A DNA stretch of 64,000 nt from Croceibacterium atlanticum (GCF_001008165.2 NZ_CP011452.2:434001-498000), one strand, 5' to 3'; shown: positions 35,241-44,940, counted from the stretch's first letter. Notes: generated from the letters alone by a model not told the origin. Numbers and translations are program-made.

Positions 35241-36839
35241 CTAGGATGGGGCAGGTGTATTGATTTCTGCCGGCTGGCGGCAGCTATAGCTTTCAGCACT
35301 GTCGGGATCGCCGCCTTCGAAATGGGCGTAGGCAGGGTGCGGGCACATGGGGCGCCTTGCAGGGCTATCTTCGCGTCCGGCGTCGATGGATGCGGGCGCC
35401 ACGCCCTTTTCCACCCAATCGACCAGCGGGGCCAGCAGGTCGAAATTGTCGAAGGCGTTCCCGCCTGCACAATGCATCATACCCGGAACCATGTAGAACC
35501 GGCTTGCCTCGGTAAAGGCATCGCCATTGGCTTCTGCCGCGCGCTGCCAGTAATTCCATGTATCGAAGGCGGAGAACCATGGATCGCTGACGCCATGGAA
35601 GAACATAACCTTGCCCTGACGGCCGAGGAATGTGCTGAGATTGGTCCAGACATGGGTATCGGTCAGCCGGGCATTGCCATCGGCGCGCAATTGCTGAAGC
35701 CGGGCATCTACATCCACTGACAAGGCGCGGGAGGCCGGGCCGAATACGCCGGGTGCGCCGTTGGGCAGATAACCGGGGATCGGCCCGTCCGTGTTCACGA
35801 TGCCGGTGTCGTAGGGGATCTGCGTATAGGCCGGATATCCGGCGGCATCCTTCGCGCCGGCAAAGGCTCGCTCCAGCGCCTGGACCTGTGGCGATGAAAG
35901 GCAGCTATCGGTTTTGCTGGCGGTGCATTGCAGCCTTGCCGGCTGGAAATTGCATTGCGCCACATTCATGATCATGCCGTCGGCCCGCCCGTCCAGCGCA
36001 TCGCACTGGTCCAGCATCCCCTTCAGGATGGTTTCCCGGTCAGCAGCGGAAAATATCTGCGAGACAATGGGCAGGCCATCCGCGTCACGCGGTGCAGCCT
36101 GGTTGAATTGTACGGCCGCCCATTCAACCCCGAAATTGGAGAAGCCCGGCCGCATGGCCGGCGCCCCGATCACTATTCCGTCGAAGAGTTCGGGATAACG
36201 CTGCATGGCCAGCATTCCTTCCCGCCCGCCGGTGGAACATCCGGTCATGTAACTGTGATTGATCTCCCGGCCGTAATAATGCGCAGTGATCGGCTTGCCG
36301 CGTTCGGCCGCCTTGCGCACGGCGCGTTCGGCAAAATCCAGCGCGGCCCGCTGGTTACGGGTGAAGCTGGCATCGAAAACCGCGCCCTTGTGCCCGCTAT
36401 CATGGCTGAGGACTGCGAAACCGCGGGCGAGCGCCGGGTTGCTGCCGGCTGCCACGGGGCCGATCGGCGGTTGCACCACGCCATTCATTCCGCCGCCGCC
36501 CTGCAAAAGGAAACGCCCGTTCCAGTCATCCGGCAGGGCGAGGGCGAAACCGATGCCATATTGCGTGCCATCGGCCCCCTGATGTGGGTCGATCATGCCC
36601 TCGGCCAGGCAATGGCCGGGGAGGGGCGGCAGGGGCGGAGCGCCAGCTTGCGGGGCGGAGCCGCCTTCGGAGGGCGGGACATGACTTGCAGCGACGATAG
36701 TGGTTCCCGGCGTGATTTCCATGCCGATCAATGCCTCGCAGCGGGCATCGATATCATCTGCCGGCTGCCGGGCCGGCATCTCGCTCGTCGCCGCACCGGC
36801 AAGGAAGGGCACCGCGAGTGCCAGCCATGAAACGCGCAT
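35241..36839 (-). CDS. Tannase/feruloyl esterase-family secreted hydrolase
   Basis: The 532-residue protein is an exported alpha/beta hydrolase with a weak signal peptide (about 1-17). The family's Cys-Ser ... Asp ... His-Cys arrangement is complete: C201-S202 in T-G-C-S-T-G-G-R-E-G, Asp in H-G-V-S-D-P-W-F-S, and H-C in G-M-M-H-C-A-G-G, the two Cys forming the disulfide that brackets the catalytic Ser and His. Members cleave gallate, ferulate, MHET-type or other aromatic esters; the substrate is not determinable. Length is normal. It lies 21 bases after a quinone-oxidoreductase-like gene, a likely two-gene operon. Confidence 0.9.
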   Translation of the reverse strand: MRVSWLALAVPFLAGAATSEMPARQPADDIDARCEALIGMEITPGTTIVAASHVPPSEGGSAPQAGAPPLPPLPGHCLAEGMIDPHQGADGTQYGIGFALALPDDWNGRFLLQGGGGMNGVVQPPIGPVAAGSNPALARGFAVLSHDSGHKGAVFDASFTRNQRAALDFAERAVRKAAERGKPITAHYYGREINHSYMTGCSTGGREGMLAMQRYPELFDGIVIGAPAMRPGFSNFGVEWAAVQFNQAAPRDADGLPIVSQIFSAADRETILKGMLDQCDALDGRADGMIMNVAQCNFQPARLQCTASKTDSCLSSPQVQALERAFAGAKDAAGYPAYTQIPYDTGIVNTDGPIPGYLPNGAPGVFGPASRALSVDVDARLQQLRADGNARLTDTHVWTNLSTFLGRQGKVMFFHGVSDPWFSAFDTWNYWQRAAEANGDAFTEASRFYMVPGMMHCAGGNAFDNFDLLAPLVDWVEKGVAPASIDAGREDSPARRPMCPHPAYAHFEGGDPDSAESYSCRQPAEINTPAPS

Positions 36840-36860
36840 ATATCCTCTCCGTGATGGTTC

Positions 36861-37850
36861 TCAGAACGTGACGACGACCTTGCCGATCTGCTGGTTGGAT
36901 TCGAGATAGGCGTTCGCTTCGGCCAATTGGTCCAGTCCATGGAATTGCCTGGCGATGACCGGCCGCAAATGCCCGGTTTCCAGCCCGGTCAGAATCTTTT
37001 CCTGGGCTGCCTTGAAGCGGTGCGGGTGGTTCCAGATTTCACTGGCGACCCAGCCACGCATGCTCAGGCCTTTGAAGGCGCATTGCCAGTGGGGATAGGG
37101 CGTTTCCTGCTCGCTAAGCCCGCCATAGACGAACAATATGCCGCGTTCGCCCAGGGCGGTTGCGAGAGTTTCGACATAGGGGCCGCCGACCGGATCGAAG
37201 GCTGCCCGCGCCCCTTTGCCGCCGGTAATCGCCATTGTCCGGGCGACCAGGTCTTCTTCCTCCGTGGCGATGACATGGGCCGCACCCAGATCGCGCAGAG
37301 CCTGTGCCTTCTCGCTGGTGCGGGTGCAGGCAATGGAAATGGAGCCCGCCCAGTTCGCAAGCTGGATTGCCGCAATGCCGACGCTGGAGGAAGCCGCGCG
37401 GATCAGCACACCATCGCCAATGCCGATATTCGCCACTTCGATCAGGGCGAAAGCGGTCATATATTGCATCCAAATCGATGCGGCTTCGGCGGATGACAGG
37501 CCAGTGGGCGCGGGCAGCAGGATCGATTCCGGCACGATCGCTTCTTCGCCCCAGATCCCGTATTCGCCCTGCCGGATCATAGGCAGCACGCAGACCCGTT
37601 GTCCGATTTCATAGGTGGTGGCGCCGGGGCCGACTTCCTCGATCACGCCCACCCCTTCATAGCCGATCAGGCTCGGGAGTTGCGGTTTCACCGGGTAACG
37701 GCCTGCCCGGTACATCGCTTCCGCCCTGTTGAGGCCGACTGCCTCTACCCGGATGCGGACTTCGCCCGCGCCGGGGGCGCCGACCGCAAGCTCTTCAATA
37801 TTGAGCACTTCCGGCCCGCCGAGTTCGTGAATGCGGATGACCTTTGCCAT
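36861..37850 (-). CDS. Zinc-independent MDR (quinone oxidoreductase-like)
   Basis: The 329-residue medium-chain dehydrogenase/reductase lacks the zinc-binding Cys/His set of alcohol dehydrogenases and matches the NADPH:quinone oxidoreductase group. Visible are the catalytic-domain start G-G-P-E-V-L, P-S-L-I-G-Y-E-G-V-G-V-I, and the Rossmann segment A-A-S-S-S-V-G-I-A-A-I-Q-L-A, where the usual G-x-G-x-x-G is relaxed as in this subgroup. It likely reduces an enone, quinone or similar carbonyl in the cytoplasm. The ATG follows GGGAGG. It is transcribed before the tannase-family gene and after the fourth TonB receptor's terminator. Confidence 0.88.
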   Translation of the reverse strand: MAKVIRIHELGGPEVLNIEELAVGAPGAGEVRIRVEAVGLNRAEAMYRAGRYPVKPQLPSLIGYEGVGVIEEVGPGATTYEIGQRVCVLPMIRQGEYGIWGEEAIVPESILLPAPTGLSSAEAASIWMQYMTAFALIEVANIGIGDGVLIRAASSSVGIAAIQLANWAGSISIACTRTSEKAQALRDLGAAHVIATEEEDLVARTMAITGGKGARAAFDPVGGPYVETLATALGERGILFVYGGLSEQETPYPHWQCAFKGLSMRGWVASEIWNHPHRFKAAQEKILTGLETGHLRPVIARQFHGLDQLAEANAYLESNQQIGKVVVTF

Positions 37851-37931
37851 TCGTCCTCCCCCTTATGCTTTTGCCACAGCATGGGCTGCATGGGCCGGCA
37901 TTGTCCAGCCTCGCAGAAGCAATCGCACAAA

Positions 37932-37963
37932 GAAAAAGGGCCCTCCCGGAAGGGGAGGGCCCG
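37932..37963 (-). terminator. Rho-independent terminator of the TonB receptor at 37989
   Basis: On the minus strand a 10-bp GC-rich stem (37938-37947 with 37953-37962) closes a 5-base loop and runs into a T-rich tract opposite 37931-37937. It separates the receptor transcript from the MDR-tannase pair. Confidence 0.85.
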
Positions 37964-37988
37964 TAGGTTTCAGCAGTCGTTTTCCGGC

Positions 37989-40900
37989 TTAGAACTTGAC
38001 GTTCGCACCGAGATAGAAGCGACGGCCGTTATCGTCATAGAACCCGGTCCCGAGGTTGCCGCCCGGCAGGTTGCCGGTGGCGAGCGGGTTGGTGTTCGCC
38101 GGGTTCACGCCGGTCATCGGCGGAGCCTTGTTGAACAGATTGTCCACGCCGAACCGCAGGTTCACATCTTCAGTCAGGGCATAGCTGCCGTTGAGATGGA
38201 AGATGTTATAGGAAGGCGCTCCCAGCGTCGTTGTCGGGAACGATGCTTCCGTGGCATCTTCGATCGAAGGCAGGTGCTGCCACTGCAGACCCAGCATGAA
38301 ACCATCGATGCTGTAATTGACGTTGGTGAACACGCGATAGTCGTAATTGCCACCATTCAGACCGCTGGAGGTCGGCCCCTGGGTGCCGGCATATTCAACC
38401 ATCGGATCGGTGGGCAGTTCGGACGCCTTGAACGACAGCAGATAGGTGAACTGCACGTTCACACCCAGCGTGCCCGGGCCAACATCGCCTGCCCAGTCAA
38501 GCTGAGCGTCGATGCCCTGCACGCGGAACCGGCCATTATTCACATAGGTCAGGTTCACATTGTCGAGACCGCCCGTAACTGCGTTGCGGGTGAGGGCCTG
38601 ACATGCAGCCGTCTGGGCAGCAGCAGCCGGATCGGTTGCCACCAGCGGGTTCAGCGCCGGATCGTAGCAGCTACGCTGCACGATCGCCACGGTCTGCTGA
38701 CCGATCGCGTCCTTCACGCCGATATTGTAGTAATCGACCGAAAGCCGCAGGCGAGACAGAAGCGGGCTGTTGAACGGTGAATTCAGCACCATGCCGGCAG
38801 TCCAGGTGTCAGCCTTTTCCGGGGTCAGGTCCGGGTTGCCGATCGCACTCGGCCAGGCGAAACCAAAGGTGGAGTTATCCGTAACGCCCGGGCCGCCATT
38901 GTAATAAGCTTCCGAAGCCTGCTGGTTCGGCATCATGGCAAGGCAGGTCGCATAGACCGCATCGCCATTGGCATTGGCCGGATTTGCCGAATAAGGCAGC
39001 GGGTTCGCACGCGAACACAGGTCACCGGCGGTGTTGACGCCGAAGGTCTGCTGACGAGCAAGATAAAGCTCGGCAAGGTTCGGTGCACGTTCCGCACGGT
39101 TGTAGCCACCACGGAAACGCAGCCAATCGGTCACCTCCCAGTCACCCAGGATCTTGTAGGTGTAGCTGGTGCCGGTCGTGCTGTAGTCCGAAACACGGCC
39201 ACCCAGTTCCAGCTGGAACATCTGGATCGCCGGAATGTCCGAAAGGACCGGGATCAGCAATTCGCCATAAGCTTCCTTCACGTCGAAGAAGCCTTCGGAG
39301 TTACCGCTGGGATAGATGCCCAGTGCCTGATCCATGAAGGAGCGGCCCTGCGTGGTCAGCGTATCGTTTGTGAATTCGAAATCGAGTTCACGATAGCTGG
39401 CACCGATGGCGCCGCGCACCTGGCCGGCCGGAAGATCGAGAAGGCCGCCCTGCAGGTTGGCTTCCACAATCGTCTGACGGGTATAGGTCCGGTTCTTCAG
39501 GTCCGCACGGATGGCTTCAAGGCAATCTTCCGAATAACCGCCTTCAGGCCGCACGAAGAAGTTGAGACCGCTGGTGCAGGTGGCCGACGATGCGCCGAAG
39601 CCGCCGAAAGCCTCGTTGCCGGTCGCGCTGAAGCCTTGGCCGAAATTCGGAGCGGTGAGAACCGCACGAAGACGTTCGAGCGAATAAATGCCCGTCTGCT
39701 TCGCATGGGTCTGCGACACACCGTGGTTGACGGAGATATCCCAGGTGAAATCGGATCCCGGAATATTGCCTTCCAGGCCGGCCACGATGTTGTAGGTCAG
39801 AACGTCCGTGAAAGTTTCACGCGGGTCGGGCATCAGCGTGGTAATGCCGAACGGCGCGTCAGGATTGTCCCGGCTGTCCAGCAGATCCCACAGCGATGCG
39901 GGAAGCTGATCCTGGGAAAGCTGGGTCGGATCGATATTGACGCCCCAGCCGCCCGTGATCGGGCCCGGTTCGTTGCGGGTCTGGGTGCTGACATGGCTGA
40001 ACATCGCCTGGCCGAACACGCCGATCCAGTCATTGACCTCGTAATTACCGCGCGCAAGGAAGTTGTAACGCGTCAGCGGCAGAACCAGCTGCAGGCCGGT
40101 GCTGGCCTGGCTGAGCGTGCCGGCATCGGTGACCTTCGTGTTGAAGCCGTCAACATCTTCGGAATAGCCGAAGAAGTTTACGTAACGCGTGAAGGGCGCA
40201 CCATAAATACCAGCGGCATCGAAGAACGAACCGTTGACGAAGGGATTGCCATTGCCGTCAAGATAGACGGTCGTGCCCTGCACGTTGGGGCTGAAGTTAC
40301 CGTCAGGGAACAGCGTTTCCAGGCCGGAAGCATAATTGCCGTTGGTACCATCCAGCAGGATGCCCGGATTGTTGATGAAGAACTGCGCGCCGCCGGTCGT
40401 GCTCGTATCGGCGTACAGATCCTTGTACCATTTGCGATCGGCCCGCAGGTTCGCTTCGCGGGTGTTCATCGACATTGCGAGGCTGACGTTACCGCGGCCA
40501 TCGTCAAAGTCCGTGCCCATGATGCCGGACAGCTGATATTCGAAACCGTCGCCTTCCTGAGTAATACCGACCTGGCCATCGAGTTCGAGGCCCTGGAAGT
40601 TCTTCTTCAGGATGAAGTTGGTGACACCGGCCACGGCGTCGGCGCCGTAGGTGGACGATGCACCGCCGGAAATGATCTCGACACGCTCGATCGCGGCGGA
40701 CGGGATCGTGGTGATGTCGATGACGCCCGATGCGTTGCCCGGCGTGCCACGGCGGCCGTCCAGCAGGACAAGGTTACGGTTTGCACCGATACCGCGAAGC
40801 GAAACGGTTGCCGCACCCGGCGTGTTGGTGGCGGTCGGCTGAATATCCGCGCCAGCCTGCGGCGTCTGCGCCGGCGTGAACTGCGGCAGCTTGTTCAGAT

Positions 40901-41132
40901 TGGTTTCAAGCGCGGCGGTCGAGGACTGTTGGAGCAGGCTCTCGTCAACCGTCACGGTCGGGCTGTTGTTTTCGAAATCGGCGCGCTGGATGCGCGAACC
41001 GGTAACGATGATGGTGTTGCTCTGACCGGCACCCTCTTCCTGCGCCATTGCCGGTGCGGCAATGGTGACAGTGCTGGCGCATCCGGCCAGCAAGAGGGCC
41101 CTGTAAAGCCCCGAATTCTGCAAACTCCTCAC
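37989..41132 (-). CDS. TonB-dependent outer-membrane receptor
   Basis: The 1047-residue receptor has a signal peptide (1-30, A-P-A-M-A-Q), the plug start I-I-V-T-G-S-R-I at 41-48, plug motifs V-S-L-R-G-I-G-A-N-R-N-L-V-L-L-D-G-R-R and G-A-S-S-T-Y-G-A-D-A-V-A-G-V-T-N, and a long barrel ending F-Y-L-G-A-N-V-K-F. The start codon is GTG behind AAGGGAG at six bases; no ATG fits. It is the largest receptor of the four and stands alone between its terminator and a 707-base divergent region shared with the double-MarR regulator, which probably controls it. Confidence 0.93.
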   Translation of the reverse strand: MRSLQNSGLYRALLLAGCASTVTIAAPAMAQEEGAGQSNTIIVTGSRIQRADFENNSPTVTVDESLLQQSSTAALETNLNKLPQFTPAQTPQAGADIQPTATNTPGAATVSLRGIGANRNLVLLDGRRGTPGNASGVIDITTIPSAAIERVEIISGGASSTYGADAVAGVTNFILKKNFQGLELDGQVGITQEGDGFEYQLSGIMGTDFDDGRGNVSLAMSMNTREANLRADRKWYKDLYADTSTTGGAQFFINNPGILLDGTNGNYASGLETLFPDGNFSPNVQGTTVYLDGNGNPFVNGSFFDAAGIYGAPFTRYVNFFGYSEDVDGFNTKVTDAGTLSQASTGLQLVLPLTRYNFLARGNYEVNDWIGVFGQAMFSHVSTQTRNEPGPITGGWGVNIDPTQLSQDQLPASLWDLLDSRDNPDAPFGITTLMPDPRETFTDVLTYNIVAGLEGNIPGSDFTWDISVNHGVSQTHAKQTGIYSLERLRAVLTAPNFGQGFSATGNEAFGGFGASSATCTSGLNFFVRPEGGYSEDCLEAIRADLKNRTYTRQTIVEANLQGGLLDLPAGQVRGAIGASYRELDFEFTNDTLTTQGRSFMDQALGIYPSGNSEGFFDVKEAYGELLIPVLSDIPAIQMFQLELGGRVSDYSTTGTSYTYKILGDWEVTDWLRFRGGYNRAERAPNLAELYLARQQTFGVNTAGDLCSRANPLPYSANPANANGDAVYATCLAMMPNQQASEAYYNGGPGVTDNSTFGFAWPSAIGNPDLTPEKADTWTAGMVLNSPFNSPLLSRLRLSVDYYNIGVKDAIGQQTVAIVQRSCYDPALNPLVATDPAAAAQTAACQALTRNAVTGGLDNVNLTYVNNGRFRVQGIDAQLDWAGDVGPGTLGVNVQFTYLLSFKASELPTDPMVEYAGTQGPTSSGLNGGNYDYRVFTNVNYSIDGFMLGLQWQHLPSIEDATEASFPTTTLGAPSYNIFHLNGSYALTEDVNLRFGVDNLFNKAPPMTGVNPANTNPLATGNLPGGNLGTGFYDDNGRRFYLGANVKF

Positions 41133-41839
41133 TTTGTGCTCCCTTCACAAATAATACGCACGGCCCTTCAGCCGTCGTTCTGTAAAACCTCTCACCGCAC
41201 CCCGGACGGATTGGACGCGCAAATCTTGCGCGCGCTGGCACCGCCACTACGGGTCGAGGCAAATTCTGTTTTTCCGGGGACGCGCGATGCGGCTTCGGCA
41301 AAAGCCGGCACGCCATTCGCGCATGAACGCGCTCGTTCCATTCATCCCTCCCTCGCGGCCCCGACTTGATTGAGTCGACGGGTACCGTTTGTTCGTATTC
41401 ATATTGTCTGTGTCTGATACTGTCTAGCCGACCGGACCCGGCGGCTTGTTAAAAATGCGGGTTTCGGCCGTTTTGGGACACAATATTAGCCGCAGATGGC
41501 ATCAAACAACCTATTTACATTGCATTAAGCAGTAGAATTTTTCGCAGTTTTCCGGCATTTTACGGAGCTGAAACTTTTGCTGCACTTGCGAGTGTTGCCC
41601 CGCTGCATCGCTTGTATGACAGATTTGCGGAATTCAGCGATTTGGCGGGATTTCTGCCCCAATAAGAGGTGTGACGGCAGTGTATCGAGAAGCCATTGCG
41701 TTGATTTGGTCCGGTATCCGGTCCATTTCACCCACAATGTTTTTACGCGATGACAAGCCGCGAACTGTTCAATTGTACAAATCCAAGATAGGTTGCCGGA
41801 AACAATTGATCAGAAGAAGGGGCGGGGATAACCGCGCTT
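41133..41839 (-). other. 707-base divergent intergenic region
   Basis: No convincing gene is present. The part from about 41385 to 41830 is clearly AT-richer than the flanking genes. A 70-codon minus-strand frame near 41525-41737 has no family resemblance or ribosome-binding site that I can support. The region holds the palindrome at 41766-41779 and should contain the promoters of the receptor and of the regulator. The length is generous for two promoters, so a leader RNA or distal operators are possible. Confidence 0.6.
41766..41779. promoter_or_regulatory. Near-perfect palindrome upstream of the double-MarR gene
   Basis: The bases TGTTCAATTGTACA match their own reverse complement at 12 of 14 positions. 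The site is 60 bases before the regulator's start codon. MarR-family proteins bind palindromes of this size, so autoregulation and control of the divergent receptor are plausible, but neither is shown by sequence alone. Confidence 0.4.
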
Positions 41840-43144
41840 ATGGGTGATCGGGAGGATGCGGGCCAGATGGCCCGGAGAGAAGGCGGGCCTGACGAAAGAA
41901 CGGGCGCCTCAGGCGATTGGCGGAGCATGTTGCGTATGCGCGCCCATGACGTGCTGCGCAGTTCCATTACGGCGGATACCGAAACCAATGGCGCCACCAG
42001 GGCGCTTGGCAAGCTGGCCGAAGATGCTCTTGCCATCATCGATGCTTTCGCGCGCGGCGTGCAGATCGAAGCCAGTGCCGGCGGGCAGGGATGGTCCGCT
42101 GATTTCGAGCGAAGGCTAGAGATCATTCTCAAGGGTATCGATCTGGAACTTGCGCAAAGCGGGGCGGGGGATCCGGATCTCCCTGTTCAGCCCCCGCATG
42201 TAATCCAGGGGGAACTCTGGCAATTGCTCCACAAGACGCGCGAAAGCGCCGAGCTTTCCTATTCGCGAGAAATCGACCTTATCGAGCTTGATCGCCGCAT
42301 CCTGTTCCTGTTGCGGAGCATGGGCCCGCTGGTGCCGGCGGACGTGGCGAGTGCGGTGGGCGTGGACAAGGCGCAGGTCAGCCGGTCGGTTAAGCGCCTG
42401 CTGGAATTGAAGATGGTGGAGCGGGAACAGATCCGCGCCCCGCTGCGGCTCACCCGGAAGGGTGAAACGCTCAGCAAGAAGTTGATGCGCCTTGCCGAAT
42501 TGCGCAATCGCGAGCTGACCTTCGATATCGGCGATGCGGAATTGCGTGAATTCCTGGCGACTATCGAAATCCTGCTCGACCGGGCTGTCACGCTTTATCA
42601 CGAGGAATATGATCTCGCCCATGAAAAGGGTGGGACCGTTAGCTTGGGGGATCGCGAAGAACGCAAGATCGGGGAGAAGCTGCCCCTCGATCGCACCAGG
42701 ATCGTCTCGCCGCTGATGACGCTCAGTTCCTATTTCAGCCGCAGCGGCGCCTTGGCGTTCAAGCGGCTGACCGGGCTGTCAAATTTTGAAGCCTATGTCC
42801 TGTACGAGATCGGCAAGAACCCGCCGATAGCCTGGACCCCGCTCGTCCGCGCGCTGGAACGGGATCACAGCCAGGCCGGGCGTACGATCAACACCTTGGT
42901 CGATCGCGGCCTCGTGACGCGGGAAGGCAAGCCCGGGCGCCGGCATGGCCGTTTCGCGCCGAGCAAGGAAGGTGCCCGCCTGTGGGAAAGGATTGACGAG
43001 GCGGGCCGCGAACGCAGTGCCTATCTCCTCGCACCGCTCGCAACTGATCAACGCCGGCGATTCCTGCAGACTTTCGAGAAAATCCGCAGGAATGCTGTCG
43101 CCCAGCTTGAACGCGAACGCGCCTTCGCCGAACTGGACGATTAG
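41840..43144 (+). CDS. Transcriptional regulator with two MarR-like winged-helix domains in one chain
   Basis: This 434-residue protein has an N-terminal helical region (about 30-110), a first winged helix (about 148-215, with D-V-A-S-A-V-G-V-D-K-A-Q-V-S-R-S-V-K-R-L and the wing L-R-L-T-R-K-G), a helical linker (220-290), and a second winged helix (about 314-385, with L-V-R-A-L-E-R-D-H-S-Q-A-G-R-T-I-N-T-L and K-E-G-A-R-L). MarR proteins are normally about 150 residues and work as dimers; here two DNA-binding units are covalently linked. It is divergent from the receptor at 37989. The ATG is 14 bases from a purine-rich GGGGCGGGGA, so the start could also be Met10 or Met30. Confidence 0.8.
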   Translation: MGDREDAGQMARREGGPDERTGASGDWRSMLRMRAHDVLRSSITADTETNGATRALGKLAEDALAIIDAFARGVQIEASAGGQGWSADFERRLEIILKGIDLELAQSGAGDPDLPVQPPHVIQGELWQLLHKTRESAELSYSREIDLIELDRRILFLLRSMGPLVPADVASAVGVDKAQVSRSVKRLLELKMVEREQIRAPLRLTRKGETLSKKLMRLAELRNRELTFDIGDAELREFLATIEILLDRAVTLYHEEYDLAHEKGGTVSLGDREERKIGEKLPLDRTRIVSPLMTLSSYFSRSGALAFKRLTGLSNFEAYVLYEIGKNPPIAWTPLVRALERDHSQAGRTINTLVDRGLVTREGKPGRRHGRFAPSKEGARLWERIDEAGRERSAYLLAPLATDQRRRFLQTFEKIRRNAVAQLERERAFAELDD

Positions 43145-43152
43145 GCGGAGGC

Positions 43153-43767
43153 CTATTTGACCCGTTCGATCCGGACCGGGGCCTGATTGTCAAAGCGCAT
43201 GAGGTAGCTGCCGAGTGCGCCGCGTTCGAGTTCGATGCTATCGCCCTTGCGTGGGGTGCGATAAAAGCGGCTGACGCTTTCTCCGAAGAGCCATTGGGCG
43301 CCATCATCAAGGGTTATCAGATAGATGCCCGGTTCGCGTTCCCGCACGGTCGCGACCCTTGCCTGGATCTCGTTCACCTGTCCTGGCCGCGTATCGAAGC
43401 GTTGCGGGCTGTTGGCGCGAACATCGTCGCCGCCGAAACCTTCCGGTTCGGCCATAGCTGGCGCGGGAGAGGGCGCAGACGGAGCCTTGCCGAGATCGTC
43501 CTTGCCGAAATCATTGCCGGAAAGAGGGGCGCCAGACCCGCCCTGCGGCCGCTGCATCGAGCCGGGAACGGAGCTACGGCTGGGTGCACCGGCAGAGCGG
43601 ATATTGTTGTCATAGCAGGCAAGCCGCGCGGTCGGATCATTGATCTTCGCGCATTCGCGCAAGATGTTGAGAACGATGCCGTCATTCACCTGGGCTGTGG
43701 CAGGCATGGAAGCCAGCGTGAGGGCGGCGGCCCCTGCCAGCAGCATGGAAACTCGCTGCGCGGTCAT
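43153..43767 (-). CDS. Secreted protein of unknown function
   Basis: The 204-residue protein has a signal peptide (about 1-26, A-T-A-Q), then a short segment L-R-E-C-A-K-I-N-D-P-T-A-R-L-A-C-Y-D with two Cys. This C-x-x-I-x-D-x-x-x-R-L-x-C-Y-D pattern occurs in several unrelated envelope proteins. A Pro/Gly/Ser-rich linker (about 55-115) leads to a beta-rich C-terminal domain (about 125-204, with R-V-A-T-V-R-E-R-E-P-G-I-Y). I recognise no function. I chose the ATG at 43765-43767 because it directly begins the signal peptide. It converges on the double-MarR gene and lies 81 bases after hppD. Confidence 0.75.
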   Translation of the reverse strand: MTAQRVSMLLAGAAALTLASMPATAQVNDGIVLNILRECAKINDPTARLACYDNNIRSAGAPSRSSVPGSMQRPQGGSGAPLSGNDFGKDDLGKAPSAPSPAPAMAEPEGFGGDDVRANSPQRFDTRPGQVNEIQARVATVREREPGIYLITLDDGAQWLFGESVSRFYRTPRKGDSIELERGALGSYLMRFDNQAPVRIERVK

Positions 43768-43848
43768 GAAATTATCTACTCCTCTCGTCCGGACACGCTT
43801 AGTGAAGCTTGACCGGCGAAGGCGCAAGAGGCTTGAGGCAGGGCGCCT

Positions 43849-44940
43849 TCAGCCCGGAACATCATTTCCTTGCAGGACGCCGCGGCGAATCTGGTCTTCT
43901 TCCATGGACTTGAACAATGCGGAGATATTGCCTTCTCCGAAGCCTTCATCCCCCTTGCGCTGGATGAATTCGAAAAAGACGGGCCCCACCATCAACTGGC
44001 TGAATATCTGCATCAGCAGATGCGGCTCGCCATTTTCGACCGAGCCATCGACCAATATGGCGCGTTCCTTCAGCTTTTCGATCGGCTCGCCATGGCCGGG
44101 CAGCCGCTCTTCCAGCATTTCGTAATAAGTGTCGGGCGGGGGCGGGGCGAATTCCAGCCCCTTCTGCCTCAGGCTGTCCAGCGATGAATAGAGATCGTCG
44201 CTGGCAAAGGCGATGTGCTGGATGCCTTCGCCATTATAAGCGCGCAAATATTCGGCAATCTGCCCCTTGCCATCCGCGCCGCCTTCCTCGTTCAGGGGGA
44301 TGCGGATCTTGCCATCAGGCGCCATCATCACCTTGGTATTGAGGCCGGAATATTCGCCCGTAACGTCGAATTGGCGGAACTCGCGGAACCCGAAGATCCG
44401 CGAATAGAAATCCTCCCAATGGGCGATCCTGCCATTATAGACATTATGGGTAAGGTGATCGATCATCTTGAAGCCGGCACCCGGCGGGTTGCGCTCGGCG
44501 CCGTCTTCATAAATGAAATCAATGTCGTAGATCGTCAGATCGCCGTCATAGCGGTCGATCAGATAGATCAGTGAATGGCCGATACCCCTTATTGCCGGGA
44601 TATTCAGTTCCATCACGCCGGTATGCACTTCCACCGGCTCCGCCCCGCGATCGAGTGCGGCCTGATAAGCATGGGCCGCGTCCTTGACCCGGAACCCCAT
44701 GCCGCAAGCTGAAGGTCCATGCTCCGCCGCGAAATAGGCGGCCGGGCTTTTCGGTTCATAGTTCGCGATCAGATTGATTCCGCCCTGCCGCCAGAGCTGG
44801 ACATCCTTGCTCCGATGGCGGGCGACCATGCTGAAACCCATGCGTTCGAATCCGGGTTCCAGAATACCCTTTTCAGGTGCCGAGAATTCGAGAAATTCGA
44901 AGCCGTCCAGGCCGAGTGGATTGTCAAACAGATCAGGCAT
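43849..44940 (-). CDS. hppD: 4-hydroxyphenylpyruvate dioxygenase
   Basis: The 363-residue enzyme converts 4-hydroxyphenylpyruvate and O2 to homogentisate and CO2 in tyrosine catabolism. The Fe(II) ligands align with the Pseudomonas enzyme: His162 (I-D-H-L-T-H-N-V), His242 (I-Q-H-I-A-F) and Glu324 ([10 protein letters not shown]), with the C-terminal helix [14 protein letters not shown] that gates the active site. It is cytoplasmic. It is divergent from ftsB across 125 bases. No homogentisate dioxygenase or fumarylacetoacetase is in the window. Confidence 0.97.
   Translation of the reverse strand: MPDLFDNPLGLDGFEFLEFSAPEKGILEPGFERMGFSMVARHRSKDVQLWRQGGINLIANYEPKSPAAYFAAEHGPSACGMGFRVKDAAHAYQAALDRGAEPVEVHTGVMELNIPAIRGIGHSLIYLIDRYDGDLTIYDIDFIYEDGAERNPPGAGFKMIDHLTHNVYNGRIAHWEDFYSRIFGFREFRQFDVTGEYSGLNTKVMMAPDGKIRIPLNEEGGADGKGQIAEYLRAYNGEGIQHIAFASDDLYSSLDSLRQKGLEFAPPPPDTYYEMLEERLPGHGEPIEKLKERAILVDGSVENGEPHLLMQIFSQLMVGPVFFEFIQRKGDEGFGEGNISALFKSMEEDQIRRGVLQGNDVPG

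Noticed and set aside
39636-41369. A 577-codon open frame antisense to the fourth TonB receptor
   Set aside because: Same reason: it lies opposite a full-length receptor with signal peptide and terminal Phe, and its product is low in hydrophobic core residues.
41525-41737. A 70-codon minus-strand frame in the long divergent region
   Set aside because: No ribosome-binding site that I could support, no hydrophobic or domain pattern, and an unlikely composition.
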